DNA of 64,000 nucleotides from Sulfurospirillum sp036802865 (GCF_036802865.1 NZ_DAIRVK010000006.1:124001-188000); one strand, 5' to 3'; positions 24,476 to 33,343 are shown, counted from the first letter of the stretch. Made by a program: numbers and translations. The notes: generated by a model from the sequence alone, not told the origin.

Positions 24476-25999
24476 ATGGCAGAACACTATTTTTATCAAC
24501 CACGTTCTATTTCGGTACTTTTAATTGGCGAAATGGCTTACGATGCGACCTTTGTCAATGCCGCTAGAAAGTTATGTAATCGTTTACATGTCAGTATTGT
24601 TCCCTATGCCATAGCTAAAATTATGGCTGAAGAGAAGATAGATCTTATCTTTGGATCACTCTCTTCTGCTAATGAAAGTGTTTATCTCCCTGCATTGCAA
24701 GAAGTACGTTTTCATTATCCTATGGTTCAAATGATCCTTTTTCTTCAAACCGATAATCTTATAATGCTTGATGAAATTTTGATGCTTAAGTGTGACCGGT
24801 ACTTTAGTATGAAAAGTGAGCGATGGGCAGCGCTCGATCATTTTAAGTCAAGTATTAAAGCGCTCAGCGATGATATTTATCTAGCTGAACGTCACTATTT
24901 TCAAAAACTTATTGATTTTGCTATTGTTTCACAAACCGATGTCAATGGCAATATAACGTATGTGAATGAAAACTTCATCAAAGTGACAGGATACAGTTTT
25001 GAAGAGCTGATGGGACAAAATCATCGTATTATCAAACATCCGAGCACGCCTATTGAGGTGTTTGAAGGGATGTGGGGAACGATAACTCGGGGCGATGTGT
25101 GGCGCGCTCATATTATCAATCGTAACAAAGATGGAAGTGATTTTTGGGCTGAGACAATTATTATTCCTTTTAAAGATGAGAATACGGGTAAAATTCTTCA
25201 GTATCTTGCTATTCGTCATGATATTACAGAGTTCTTAAAGCAAGAACGCATTGCCAATGATATTAAGCAGAAAGCAATGGAACAAGAGCAGCTTGCTGAA
25301 GCAAAGGATGCGTTTCTGATTCTCTTTACGCATGAGCTTAAAACACCACTCAATGCTATTTTAAACTTTGCACAGTATCTTTACAAACACATGCCACACA
25401 TTGATGAAGTGCCTAAGGCAAAACGTCTGTATCTTTTGGAACAGATATACAAAAGTGCTTCTTCTATGTTGGAAAATGTGACCAATATTTTAGATCTTGG
25501 AAAATTACGCCATCAAAAGTTGCACTACAATTTGACACTTTTTAATGTTAAAGAGAGCATTTTAGATGTGATTGAAAAGCATGGGGCTTTAGCGTTAGAG
25601 CATAAACGCACGATGCTTTTCCAAAGTGATGGGAATGACCCATTTCTTACAAGTGATGAGTACCGTTTCAAACAAATTCTCTCTAACATCATCTCAAATG
25701 CCCTTAAATACGGGCATACACTTGTTGAGATTTTTTTGATTTCAGATAGTGAAAAGATTGAAATTATTGTGCAAGATGATGGTAAAGGCGTTAAAGATAA
25801 AGAGGAAATCTTTGAGCTTTATACCCAAAGTTCTTCAGGTCCTAGTGGTATTGAAAAGAAGGGTACGGGTATTGGGCTTCACTTTGTAAAATTATTGTGT
25901 GAAGGGCTAAAATTTGAGTATAAGATTGAAGATTCATCCACGCTTGGTGGCGCAAAATTTATTTTAACAAAGCGATTAAAGGAACAAAGAAATGTATAA
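24476..25999 (+). CDS. PAS-domain sensor histidine kinase
   Basis: 507 residues, no membrane segment. The first ~130 residues look like a degenerate receiver-type alpha/beta domain (ISVLLIGEMAYDATFV) without a clear aspartate acceptor. A PAS domain follows (about 145-255, SQTDVNGNITYVNENFIKVT, FWAETIIIPFKD), similar to aerotaxis-type PAS domains that bind FAD or haem. The kinase core has FTHELKTPL with H286 and an ATPase domain with IISNALKYGH and GTGIGLHFVKLL. It overlaps the response regulator gene at 25992 by eight bases, so that protein is its likely partner. Being downstream of cheB suggests a link between energy or redox sensing and this pathway. Confidence 0.9.
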   Translation: MAEHYFYQPRSISVLLIGEMAYDATFVNAARKLCNRLHVSIVPYAIAKIMAEEKIDLIFGSLSSANESVYLPALQEVRFHYPMVQMILFLQTDNLIMLDEILMLKCDRYFSMKSERWAALDHFKSSIKALSDDIYLAERHYFQKLIDFAIVSQTDVNGNITYVNENFIKVTGYSFEELMGQNHRIIKHPSTPIEVFEGMWGTITRGDVWRAHIINRNKDGSDFWAETIIIPFKDENTGKILQYLAIRHDITEFLKQERIANDIKQKAMEQEQLAEAKDAFLILFTHELKTPLNAILNFAQYLYKHMPHIDEVPKAKRLYLLEQIYKSASSMLENVTNILDLGKLRHQKLHYNLTLFNVKESILDVIEKHGALALEHKRTMLFQSDGNDPFLTSDEYRFKQILSNIISNALKYGHTLVEIFLISDSEKIEIIVQDDGKGVKDKEEIFELYTQSSSGPSGIEKKGTGIGLHFVKLLCEGLKFEYKIEDSSTLGGAKFILTKRLKEQRNV

Positions 26000-27278
26000 A
26001 GTATTGATTGTTGATGATAATGATAACAACAGGCTCACGCTCAATCTTCTACTTGAAGAGGTTGAGGACATCGAAGTTTATGAAGCTGAAGATGGTCAAG
26101 TCGCTGTAGAAATGTGTGTTAAAAACCGTTTTGATCTGATCTTTATGGATATTATGATGCCAAATCTTGATGGATTTGAGGCAACAAAATACATCAAGCA
26201 AGTGAATAAAAAGAGCATGATTATTGCCCTTAGTGCACTTGATGATGAATCGTCAAAACACAAGATGCTCTCCTTAGGGGCAGAGGATTATCTTACTAAA
26301 CCATTAGACTCTGATCACTTTTTACAACGTATCAAGCAGTATTTGCGCATCATTGCACTGCGCAATCAACATATTCATAAATTTCCTAAAGCACTTAACC
26401 CTTTTAATGCACATGTTTTTCATCGTAGCATTACTTTTCGTATTGAAGATGAAGAAGCCTTGGCACAATATTGGGACTATTGGCTTAATGGTGAAAAAAA
26501 TATTATCAATCTGAGTGATTGTGTACGCCTCGTTTATGGCTTTAGTTTGTGGCTTTTAAAACATGCGTATGAATGTGAAATTGTGGTGGAAGAGAGTGAG
26601 GAAAAGCTCTATATGATGCTTTTACATGTCAAACCACTTCGTAGCAATATCATTAAAAATATCTTACTCAAACATTTTGCCAATGCGAAGTATATTTTAT
26701 CAAATGACATGCTTACTTTCCAGCTCGATAAAGAAATTAAACGTGATAATGGCGCTGTGGAAGTCAGTGATGAAGCAAAAAAAATCCTCTCTAAAACACA
26801 TGACAATGTTTTAAGTGCTGTTGATTATATTAATAGTACCGCTATCTCCTTTCTTCCTAAAATTGATGGTCTTGAAATGATCAATGATGAAACGGATAAA
26901 GCGATTTTAGTCTTTGAAAAAGAGCCATCCAAACATACTTTAGCGGTGATTTATGAGAATTTTCAAGAGTACGCAACTATCTTAGAAGAGTTGATGGATT
27001 TTGAACATCTTGGCTTTGCTGTTCAAACATTGATTAACTTTTTAGGGACACTTACAGAAGAGCAATTTGATCCTGAAAAATCAAAACGACTCTCGGCGAT
27101 GTTGCTTAATCTTTTACATGATCTTTCTTCATGGCGAGAAAATGTCTTTATAACACAAGTCGCACGCGATATTCACTATCTTGACTCATCGCTTTTAAGT
27201 TCGTGTATTCAGATTGAAGCTATTTTTGAAGAGAAGAGTTTAGCCGTTAATCATGATGATGATATAGAGTTCTTTTGA
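25992..27278 (+). CDS. Response regulator with long unrecognised C-terminal domain
   Basis: 428 residues. The receiver (about 1-120) is complete: D8, D9, phospho-acceptor D53 (FMDIMM), S in ALSALD and K in YLTKPLD. The remaining 300 residues fit no output domain that can be named. They contain a mixed alpha/beta part (about 140-240) and a helical part ending in an acidic tail (HDDDIEFF). There is no DNA-binding helix pattern, GGDEF, EAL or HD motif. Overlap with the PAS kinase gene suggests a cognate pair. It is the last gene of the operon; the following 190 bases hold dispersed element C and a terminator. Confidence 0.85.
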   Translation: MYKVLIVDDNDNNRLTLNLLLEEVEDIEVYEAEDGQVAVEMCVKNRFDLIFMDIMMPNLDGFEATKYIKQVNKKSMIIALSALDDESSKHKMLSLGAEDYLTKPLDSDHFLQRIKQYLRIIALRNQHIHKFPKALNPFNAHVFHRSITFRIEDEEALAQYWDYWLNGEKNIINLSDCVRLVYGFSLWLLKHAYECEIVVEESEEKLYMMLLHVKPLRSNIIKNILLKHFANAKYILSNDMLTFQLDKEIKRDNGAVEVSDEAKKILSKTHDNVLSAVDYINSTAISFLPKIDGLEMINDETDKAILVFEKEPSKHTLAVIYENFQEYATILEELMDFEHLGFAVQTLINFLGTLTEEQFDPEKSKRLSAMLLNLLHDLSSWRENVFITQVARDIHYLDSSLLSSCIQIEAIFEEKSLAVNHDDDIEFF

Positions 27279-27285
27279 TTTTGAT

Positions 27286-27397
27286 AGAGTTGAAGAACTC
27301 TTGACACATTTTAGAGCAAAGCTCAAAACGAAGTTTCCTTGAAAAACTACGTTAACACTGGGTAATCTTGGACAGAAAGCCTGCGCATCCTTGGTGC
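27286..27397 (-). repeat. Dispersed hairpin-rich element, copy C
   Basis: On the minus strand it contains GCACCAAGGATGC, AGTGTTAACGTAG, a GAGC-TTT-GCTC hairpin and a terminal AGAGTT/AACTCT hairpin (27286-27302), the same order as copies A and B. Here the element lies between convergent genes rather than before a gene, which argues for a mobile or dispersed repeat rather than a dedicated leader. Confidence 0.65.
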
Positions 27398-27425
27398 TTC
27401 TTTTACAAAAATTCTAATAACAAAA

Positions 27426-27455
27426 GCTCATGACCTTTTGTTAAGGTGCATGAGC
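27426..27455. terminator. Hairpin terminator between convergent operons
   Basis: GCTCATGACCTT pairs with AAGGTGCATGAGC (one bulged base) around TTGTT. On the minus strand it is followed by TTTTGTTATT, so it most likely ends the diguanylate cyclase operon; on the plus strand ATTTTTAATTT follows at a short distance. Confidence 0.75.
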
Positions 27456-27468
27456 ACAGATTTTTAAT

Positions 27469-28485
27469 TTATTTTGATTGATTGTGAATTTTATAGGTGT
27501 TACGACCCTCAGCTTTTGCGGCATAAAGTGCAAGGTCAGCATTTTTAATCAGTTGGTTAAAATCTGTTCCATGATTTGGGAAAAGGCTAATACCAATGCT
27601 TGTGGTAACGCTAATATCAAGGTTACGTACTCTCATAGGCTGCTGTATGGCTTTGACAAGTTTTTCGGCAATATAGGCTAAGCTTTTTTCTTCTGAAATA
27701 TCATCAACCAAGATAATAAACTCATCGCCACCAAAGCGTGCAACCGTATCGGTTTTGCGTGTAGCAAGGAGTAGGGTTTTTGACACATGAATCAAAATCA
27801 TATCACCAACATCATGACCCAATGAGTCGTTAATTTCTTTAAAATTATCCAAGTCTAAAAAGAGAACACCAAATTTTTTACCACTGCTTTGGCTATTTTC
27901 AATTAAGAGTTGAAGTCTTTGGTTGAGTAATGTACGATTTGCTAAAGAGGTTAAGTGGTCGTAATGCGCTTGCTTGTAAATCATATCTTGTTGCTTAACC
28001 AGTTTATTTTTTGCCGTTTCAAGTTTTTTAATGGTTGCATTGGCAATTTTCATGGCGCGTGCCAGTTCTTCACTCTCTTTGTTGCATCGTGCTTTTTCTT
28101 CCATAAGGCTTGTTTGATCGTAAATAAGTACGGTTACTTGTTTTTGAGCAATATTGTAAGGTATGATCGTGACATCTTGTTGCATAAACTCAAAGATGGA
28201 TTTGGTCGTAATAGAATTTTTCATCGGGAAAAGATAGTGATTGGAATCTGCTGTAAAAAAAGAAGGTCCGCCTAATGTAAGTGCAGTTTTGATGTGACGT
28301 TTAAGCGATTTGAGGCGCTCGTCGTTTAACTCAAATAAAGAGAGCAGATTGTTTCCTATCGTTTTTTCTACATCAATGTCACAATGTACTGCAAACCATT
28401 TGTTGGCATAATAGATATTAAGATCAGCATCGATGGTTAAAATACCTACATGAATTGAATCAATAATTTTTTCGCAATTTATCAT
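27469..28485 (-). CDS. PAS-GGDEF diguanylate cyclase
   Basis: 338 residues: a PAS domain (about 1-115), a coiled-coil linker (about 125-165) and a GGDEF domain (about 170-338) with RFGGDEF intact, so it should make cyclic di-GMP. The inhibitory site RKTD sits exactly five residues before GGDEF, as in product-inhibited cyclases. No membrane segment is present. It is the third gene of a CheY-CheC-GGDEF operon facing the chemosensory operon, suggesting that chemosensory output is turned into a c-di-GMP change. Two bases separate it from the CheC gene. Confidence 0.93.
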   Translation of the reverse strand: MINCEKIIDSIHVGILTIDADLNIYYANKWFAVHCDIDVEKTIGNNLLSLFELNDERLKSLKRHIKTALTLGGPSFFTADSNHYLFPMKNSITTKSIFEFMQQDVTIIPYNIAQKQVTVLIYDQTSLMEEKARCNKESEELARAMKIANATIKKLETAKNKLVKQQDMIYKQAHYDHLTSLANRTLLNQRLQLLIENSQSSGKKFGVLFLDLDNFKEINDSLGHDVGDMILIHVSKTLLLATRKTDTVARFGGDEFIILVDDISEEKSLAYIAEKLVKAIQQPMRVRNLDISVTTSIGISLFPNHGTDFNQLIKNADLALYAAKAEGRNTYKIHNQSK

Positions 28486-28487
28486 GA

Positions 28488-29087
28488 CTATAGCTTATCA
28501 ATCGTACTTTTTAAATGTTCTAACATTTCGTTGTTGAGAAGAATAAACATATGTCCCAAGATATTCTCTTTTTCAATATCGAGGGCTGTTTTAATAACAA
28601 TAACATTGTCATACCCTTCAATCTTGTCGTACTTATCCATTTCAGAGATTTCTCGCTTTTCAATAGACGGAACTTTGAAAATTGTTTCTCCGTGAATAAT
28701 TTCACAAAACTTACCAATACAAGCAGATGTTATGATATTGGTGAGTTCCATAATGGAAGATTTAATATCGCCCTCATCGGTTACCTCTTGTTTGAGGAGA
28801 AGATTACAAAATGCACGCGCAGAGTAGTTATTAAAGACAAAGAGAACTTCACCGTTAAATGAGCCTAAAAAGCGCTGTTTTGTTATGTAAAACTCAAATT
28901 CTTCTTCTAAAACTTCGATGATTTTGTCATCTAAATTATGAATATCGATGCTTGAAATTTCAGGAATATGAAGTTTTGCATGATTGTCGAGCATATCGCC
29001 AATTAAAGAGGCTGAGAGTCCGAAAGAGACATTGATCAGTTCTTTGAGAACATCTTCTTGCTGCGGATTGAAATAGTGTTTTGTCAT
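28488..29087 (-). CDS. CheC/CheX-like CheY-phosphate phosphatase
   Basis: 199 residues with two CheC-type active-site helices. ELINVSFGLSASLIGDML (about 16-33) keeps Glu and Asn of the E-x2-N signature, and SSIMELTNIITSACIGKF (about 109-126) keeps S-x3-E-x2-N. CheC proteins hydrolyse CheY-phosphate and bind CheD. It is immediately downstream of a CheY-like gene with no spacer, so that protein is the obvious substrate. Length matches CheC (~200) better than CheX (~155). Confidence 0.87.
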   Translation of the reverse strand: MTKHYFNPQQEDVLKELINVSFGLSASLIGDMLDNHAKLHIPEISSIDIHNLDDKIIEVLEEEFEFYITKQRFLGSFNGEVLFVFNNYSARAFCNLLLKQEVTDEGDIKSSIMELTNIITSACIGKFCEIIHGETIFKVPSIEKREISEMDKYDKIEGYDNVIVIKTALDIEKENILGHMFILLNNEMLEHLKSTIDKL

Positions 29088-29468
29088 TTAAAATACCAAC
29101 TTTAAAAGGGTTGTTCGGAATTCTTGCTCGTCCACAGGTTTAGAGATGATGGCTGAAGCGCCAAGTGCTAAAACTTTTTCTTTCGTGGTTTTCTGGCGAT
29201 CCGCTGAGATCATTACGACAAGCGCATCAGGGTTGATAACGCGAATACGTTCCAAGGCTTCAAAGCCATCAACAACAGGCATAGTGATGTCTAAAAAAAC
29301 AACATCAGGACGATGTTGGTCATACAGTGCAATAGCTTCTTCTCCATTGCACCCTTCAATAATCTCAGCATTCTCAACTATTTTTTTTGGGATCATCTCA
29401 ATAAGCCATTTGCGTGATATCTTTGAATCGTCAACGATTAAAAAAATCATTTTGTTTGATAAGCCCAT
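29088..29468 (-). CDS. CheY-like response regulator
   Basis: 126 residues, receiver domain only: D13 and D14, phospho-acceptor D60 (VFLDIT), S in VMISAD and K in IISKPVD. GAGG lies eight bases before the ATG. It is the first gene of a three-gene operon with CheC and a diguanylate cyclase. Together these make a plausible output branch of the chemosensory cluster on the other strand: CheA phosphorylates it, CheC resets it. That wiring is inference. Confidence 0.9.
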   Translation of the reverse strand: MGLSNKMIFLIVDDSKISRKWLIEMIPKKIVENAEIIEGCNGEEAIALYDQHRPDVVFLDITMPVVDGFEALERIRVINPDALVVMISADRQKTTKEKVLALGASAIISKPVDEQEFRTTLLKLVF

Positions 29469-29529
29469 CTCGTAATCCTCATAATTTCAATTTCTTATAA
29501 TAAATAGTACAAAAATTATCTTTAAAAAA

Positions 29530-30513
29530 CTATATAAGATATTTTTTAGCTTCCTCTTTTGTAGCGTAAGGTGATGCAGACAAGATTTTTTCACCTATAC
29601 AAAGGTCATATGTGTTTTCAGGAAGCGCTTTGGTAAAGCTTAAAATGATGCGACATGCAAGATTTTCATCTGAACTTGAAGCATTCTTTGAAAGCAGCGA
29701 AGATGGTGCATTCATCTCGCCGCTTACGTGTAAAAGATCAAATTTAGGATTTTTAAGGGTATCTATAAAATCATTTTCAGTTTCATTGCGACCTACAACC
29801 AATTTTGCACCATCTGGTAGTCTAAAGTGTCTGCCATTTTTGAGTACTTCGATATCTTCTTTCGCAAAGCTATCGTGTGCCACAAAATCACGTAACCGAA
29901 CCGTAAATTGCACATCTGTAAGCAAACAACCTCCCGCTGGTGTAGGATAATCTTCCCAGCCCAATTCTTTGGCGAGAGCCAGTTGAGCATTGCGACCACG
30001 CCCATTAAAGCCTAAAAGTTTGCTTCGATCCACCCAACCTTCACGCTCAGGCTTTGTCTCTTCCATCACAAGGGCACAAAGTGGACGAAGAATGAGGTCT
30101 TCGTCAATGTCATTAGCGATTTTTTTCACCAATCTTAGGGCATCTTTGTTTTGACTCATGGGGCGTTGCCCCACAACTTCACCTGTCGCAATGAATGAAG
30201 CACCATAGCGTGGCAGAAGCGATTTTGCTACTGTGAACATAAATCCATGACAGTCAATACACGGATTGAATTGTTTGCCATAGCCGTATTTAGGGCTAAA
30301 AAGAACATTTAAGAGATATTCATCGCGAACATCGATCACCTCAAGTGTTGCACCTGCAATGGCAGCACGACGTTTAAGAACGTCGAAACGGTCTTCTTTG
30401 ACACCAAAGCCAATGTTGATGTGTAAGGCAATAACTTCAATGCCTTGTTGTGTCAGGAGTTTCATGGCGAGCATGCTATCAAGCCCGCCGCTATAGAGTA
30501 CTAATGCTTTCAT
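29530..30513 (-). CDS. PP-loop ATPase (MnmA/ThiI-like), possible tRNA thiolation or related enzyme
   Basis: 327 residues from the ATG at 30513 (a GTG at 30528 would add five). The N-terminal PP-loop ALVLYSGGLDSMLAM binds ATP for adenylation. NPCIDCHGFMF (about 103) has a CxxC pair, and GEVVGQRPMSQNKDAL matches the conserved GE-x-GQRPMSQ segment of MnmA/ThiI-like proteins. The full MnmA domain set is not present, so the exact reaction is open; a sulphur or other group transfer to a tRNA or cofactor is most likely. It overlaps the end of dnaG by 23 bases, and the two are co-transcribed. Confidence 0.75.
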   Translation of the reverse strand: MKALVLYSGGLDSMLAMKLLTQQGIEVIALHINIGFGVKEDRFDVLKRRAAIAGATLEVIDVRDEYLLNVLFSPKYGYGKQFNPCIDCHGFMFTVAKSLLPRYGASFIATGEVVGQRPMSQNKDALRLVKKIANDIDEDLILRPLCALVMEETKPEREGWVDRSKLLGFNGRGRNAQLALAKELGWEDYPTPAGGCLLTDVQFTVRLRDFVAHDSFAKEDIEVLKNGRHFRLPDGAKLVVGRNETENDFIDTLKNPKFDLLHVSGEMNAPSSLLSKNASSSDENLACRIILSFTKALPENTYDLCIGEKILSASPYATKEEAKKYLI

Positions 30514-32152
30514 ATGGAACCAATTCACCTTGTTTTAATTTCATCATTTTTTCTTGAATTTTACGGATCAAAAACTGTTTTTTATCGTAACTGAGTTCTT
30601 TTGCCGTTTTTATTTCTTGGAATTTTTCGTTGTAGTAATGATACAAAAATGCGATCATCGAAGCGATGAGTTCTTTTTCATCATAGACTTTAATATCTTC
30701 CCACAATGTAATTCGCCTAAGTTTGGGGTGTTCAAACTGATTTTCCAAAAGAAGCGAAAACTCCTCTTGATGCGTTTTGAACATGGAACTATCGATAGTA
30801 TCGAGTACCGTGTCAATAAGACTGGGTTCACTCAAAATCGTTTTTATGATGGTAAGTTCCAACATATCTTCAAAAGCACGCTCTTTTTTATCGAGTCGTT
30901 GAGGTTTATGGTGGCTTTGGATTTTAACCAAATTGTGATGAAGCCCCAATTTTTCAGAGAGCATACCCGTATAACTTTCCTGAACCGCTTGAGGAAGTGT
31001 TTTAAGATAGCCCATTGCCTCAATTAAGGCTTGTTGTTTTGCCAAAGGATCTTTGAGATTGTACTTTTTAACCATGCGTTCTAGTGCGAACTCGATAAAG
31101 GGCTGAGGCGTTCTAAAAAGATGGTTAAGAGCATCTATAAGATTATTTTGAACCATGTCTGCAGGGTCCATTCCCCCACTAAAAAGAACGACACCGCCCT
31201 TTATGCCATGTGTACTGAGCAACATGGACGCTTTAAGTGCTGCGTTAATGCCCGCATCATCGCCATCATAGGCTACTATGACCTCAGGATCCCCCCTTGT
31301 TATGAGCGGAATATGTTCATTGGTCAGTGCTGTTCCAAGGGTCGCAACAGCGTGGGTAAATCCTGCTTGGTGGAGCATAATGACATCAAGATAGCCCTCG
31401 GTGATAATAATGGTTTTTTGTTTATAAATATTCTCTTTAGCAAGCTGGTAGCCATAGAGCAGTTGGGACTTGTTAAAGTGCTTAGTTTGTGGTGAATTGA
31501 CATACTTAGCAGGATGATTACTAAGCGTTCTGCCCCCAAAACCCACAAGTCTGTTACTTGGAGAGTAAATAGGAAAAGTGACCCGTTCAATAAAACGTGC
31601 ATAAGGTTGATTGCTCTCTCCCATGCCAGCAACGCCATACTCCATGCTTTCGCTCATGGCGTATCCGCGACTGCTTAGAAAGTCAAGCGTTGCAAAAGAA
31701 GCCGGTGCATAGCCTATCTCAAACTTCTCAATAGAAGCCTCAGATATGCCTCTTTTGGTAAGGTACTCTTTTGCAAAAAGTGTTTTGTCTAGCTGTTTGA
31801 CGTAGAAAAGATTGAGCGTTTCCATCAACTTTCGATCTTCTTTTTTAATGCCATCGTTCGTGGTATAAGAGAGAGAAAAGTTAACCATGTTTGCCAGTTT
31901 TTCGATGGTTTCTGGGTAAGAGAGCTTTTCGTACTCCATCACAAATTTGATGCTGTCCCCTCCAGCGCCACACGCAAAACAGTGGTAGATCTGCTTCGAG
32001 GGGCTGACCACAAGACTTGGGCTGGTATCGTTGTGAAAAGGGCAGACGCATTTATAGTTGGCGCCATTTTTTTTCAGCTCTAAGTAAGAGCCTACGACAT
32101 CGACAATATCAAGACGTTGTTTGAGGTTTTCTATGGATGTTTTATCTATCAT
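30491..32152 (-). CDS. dnaG: DNA primase DnaG
   Basis: 553 residues. The CHC2 zinc finger (C37, H40, C58, C61; VCPFHNDTSPS, HCFACGAGG) is followed by the RNA polymerase core, TOPRIM motif IITEGYLDVIMLH (about 247) with GTALT and YDGDDAG, and a short DnaB-interacting C-terminus. It lays down RNA primers at the replication fork. A run of six G inside the coding strand (minus strand near 31290) is in frame. TATAAT on the minus strand ends only seven bases before the ATG, so either translation is leaderless from that promoter or another promoter is used. Confidence 0.97.
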   Translation of the reverse strand: MIDKTSIENLKQRLDIVDVVGSYLELKKNGANYKCVCPFHNDTSPSLVVSPSKQIYHCFACGAGGDSIKFVMEYEKLSYPETIEKLANMVNFSLSYTTNDGIKKEDRKLMETLNLFYVKQLDKTLFAKEYLTKRGISEASIEKFEIGYAPASFATLDFLSSRGYAMSESMEYGVAGMGESNQPYARFIERVTFPIYSPSNRLVGFGGRTLSNHPAKYVNSPQTKHFNKSQLLYGYQLAKENIYKQKTIIITEGYLDVIMLHQAGFTHAVATLGTALTNEHIPLITRGDPEVIVAYDGDDAGINAALKASMLLSTHGIKGGVVLFSGGMDPADMVQNNLIDALNHLFRTPQPFIEFALERMVKKYNLKDPLAKQQALIEAMGYLKTLPQAVQESYTGMLSEKLGLHHNLVKIQSHHKPQRLDKKERAFEDMLELTIIKTILSEPSLIDTVLDTIDSSMFKTHQEEFSLLLENQFEHPKLRRITLWEDIKVYDEKELIASMIAFLYHYYNEKFQEIKTAKELSYDKKQFLIRKIQEKMMKLKQGELVPYESISTL

Positions 32153-32174
32153 GGTCTTATTATATCAAGTTTGG

Positions 32175-32180
32175 TATAAT
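32175..32180 (+). promoter_or_regulatory. -10 box TATAAT next to inverted-repeat element 1
   Basis: TTTGGTATAAT directly abuts the left arm of the inverted-repeat element. The second element (38773) has TTTGCTAAAAT at the same place, so the promoter seems to belong to the conserved unit. Confidence 0.55.
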
Positions 32181-32257
32181 AGACTACTTGCATAACACAT
32201 TGAAAAAAGAGTATTGCTTATAGCACATCACTTTTTTAAGTGTTAGGTAAGGAGTCT
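32181..32257 (+). repeat. Inverted-repeat-bounded promoter element 1
   Basis: Arms of 18 bases at 32181-32198 (AGACTACTTGCATAACAC) and 32240-32257 pair at 15 of 18 positions, plus one G-U. Between them lies CATTGAAAAAAGAGTATTGC and TTATAGCACATCACTTTTT, nearly identical to the element at 38773-38939. The 8-mer AATAGACT flanks the unit on both sides (32178-32185, 32258-32265). It could be a small mobile element or a structured 5' leader for the gene at 32282. Confidence 0.65.
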
Positions 32258-32281
32258 AATAGACTTTTTCAAACTTCACAG

Positions 32282-33343
32282 ATGAAGGTTTACATTTTGG
32301 ATAATTTTTTTATAGCATACCGCGATCCTCTTTTTGGTGTTATTATTTTATTCGCTATTGTTTTTGTCATCTCATTTTCCAATTATTGGTGGGGTGTTTT
32401 TAAGAACAAAGAAGAGAAGCAAAGCATTGATAAATTTGTCAAAAAATTTGAAATTGTGACGGATGAAAATGAGTATAAAAAACTCTTGGAAGATGCTTCC
32501 ATCCCGTTAGAATCTTTAGCTCTTCTTGCACATGCTTATGGCAAAAGTGGAGACTATGAAAAAGCGATTAATATTTATCTTGTAACACTTAAGCGGGTTA
32601 AGGGCAAAGATGAAAAGCAATACCTTCTTTCAACACTAGGAAAAACTTACTTTAAAGCGGGCTTCTTGCGTCGCAGTTCCGAAGTCTTTTTGGAGTCTTT
32701 ACGCTTGCACCCTCGAAACACAGAATCACTCAAATACTTAACAGTCGCCTATGAGCAACTTCAAGAGTATGTTAAAGCCGAAGAAGTTCTGGACTCACTT
32801 GAAGAATTGGGTGCTAAAGTCAATGTGCAAAGAACCTATCTTAAAGCACTTGAAATCCTAAAAGAAACCAACCTTAAAGAGAGTCAAAAAGTTGAAAAAC
32901 TTTTGGAACTTTCACGCGAAGCACCTTTTTTAAAGCGAAAACTTTTTGAATATATGCAAGAAAACGGCATTAAAATTGAAGCTTCTTTTTTCGAAACTCT
33001 GACATTTAAAAATATGACCGATCTTTTGTGGTATGTTGATCCTATGGTTTACAACATCACGACATGCAAAGATCCTCTTGTGCAACAAATCGCGATGGCA
33101 CGAGGCTTCATCCCCTATGTGGAGCAAGAAGTCGAAGCACCTTTTGCTGTCGATGTTTTGGGTAAACTCCAAAGCATTGGTTATGCAAAAGCGAGCCTTA
33201 GTTTTGAGTATTTGTGTTCAGAGTGTAAACAAGTTTTCCCCATCCATTTTTACAGATGTCCTCATTGCCAAAGCATCAATACCGTAACGATTCAAACCAC
33301 CCTTACCAAAGCAGACGATGAAGAAAATATCTCTTTTCTGTGA
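32282..33343 (+). CDS. LapB/YciM-like TPR protein with C-terminal rubredoxin-type zinc motif
   Basis: 353 residues from the ATG at 32282 (no strong ribosome-binding site; longer TTG starts are possible). An N-terminal membrane helix (about 8-30, PLFGVIILFAIVFVISF) is followed by TPR-like helices (about 60-230) and a C-terminal zinc ribbon LCSECKQVF...RCPHCQSIN. That order is the LapB (YciM) architecture; LapB is an inner-membrane regulator of LPS synthesis through LpxC turnover in Enterobacteria. Whether this role holds in Campylobacterota is not known. It overlaps rnhA by 26 bases, and its promoter lies in an inverted-repeat element. Confidence 0.75.
   Translation: MKVYILDNFFIAYRDPLFGVIILFAIVFVISFSNYWWGVFKNKEEKQSIDKFVKKFEIVTDENEYKKLLEDASIPLESLALLAHAYGKSGDYEKAINIYLVTLKRVKGKDEKQYLLSTLGKTYFKAGFLRRSSEVFLESLRLHPRNTESLKYLTVAYEQLQEYVKAEEVLDSLEELGAKVNVQRTYLKALEILKETNLKESQKVEKLLELSREAPFLKRKLFEYMQENGIKIEASFFETLTFKNMTDLLWYVDPMVYNITTCKDPLVQQIAMARGFIPYVEQEVEAPFAVDVLGKLQSIGYAKASLSFEYLCSECKQVFPIHFYRCPHCQSINTVTIQTTLTKADDEENISFL

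Noticed and set aside
31286..31296. Six-G run (on the minus strand) inside dnaG as a second phase-variable site
   Set aside because: The run encodes in-frame residues of an intact primase, an essential gene; no frameshift is present. It serves instead as a caution for interpreting the run at 13583.
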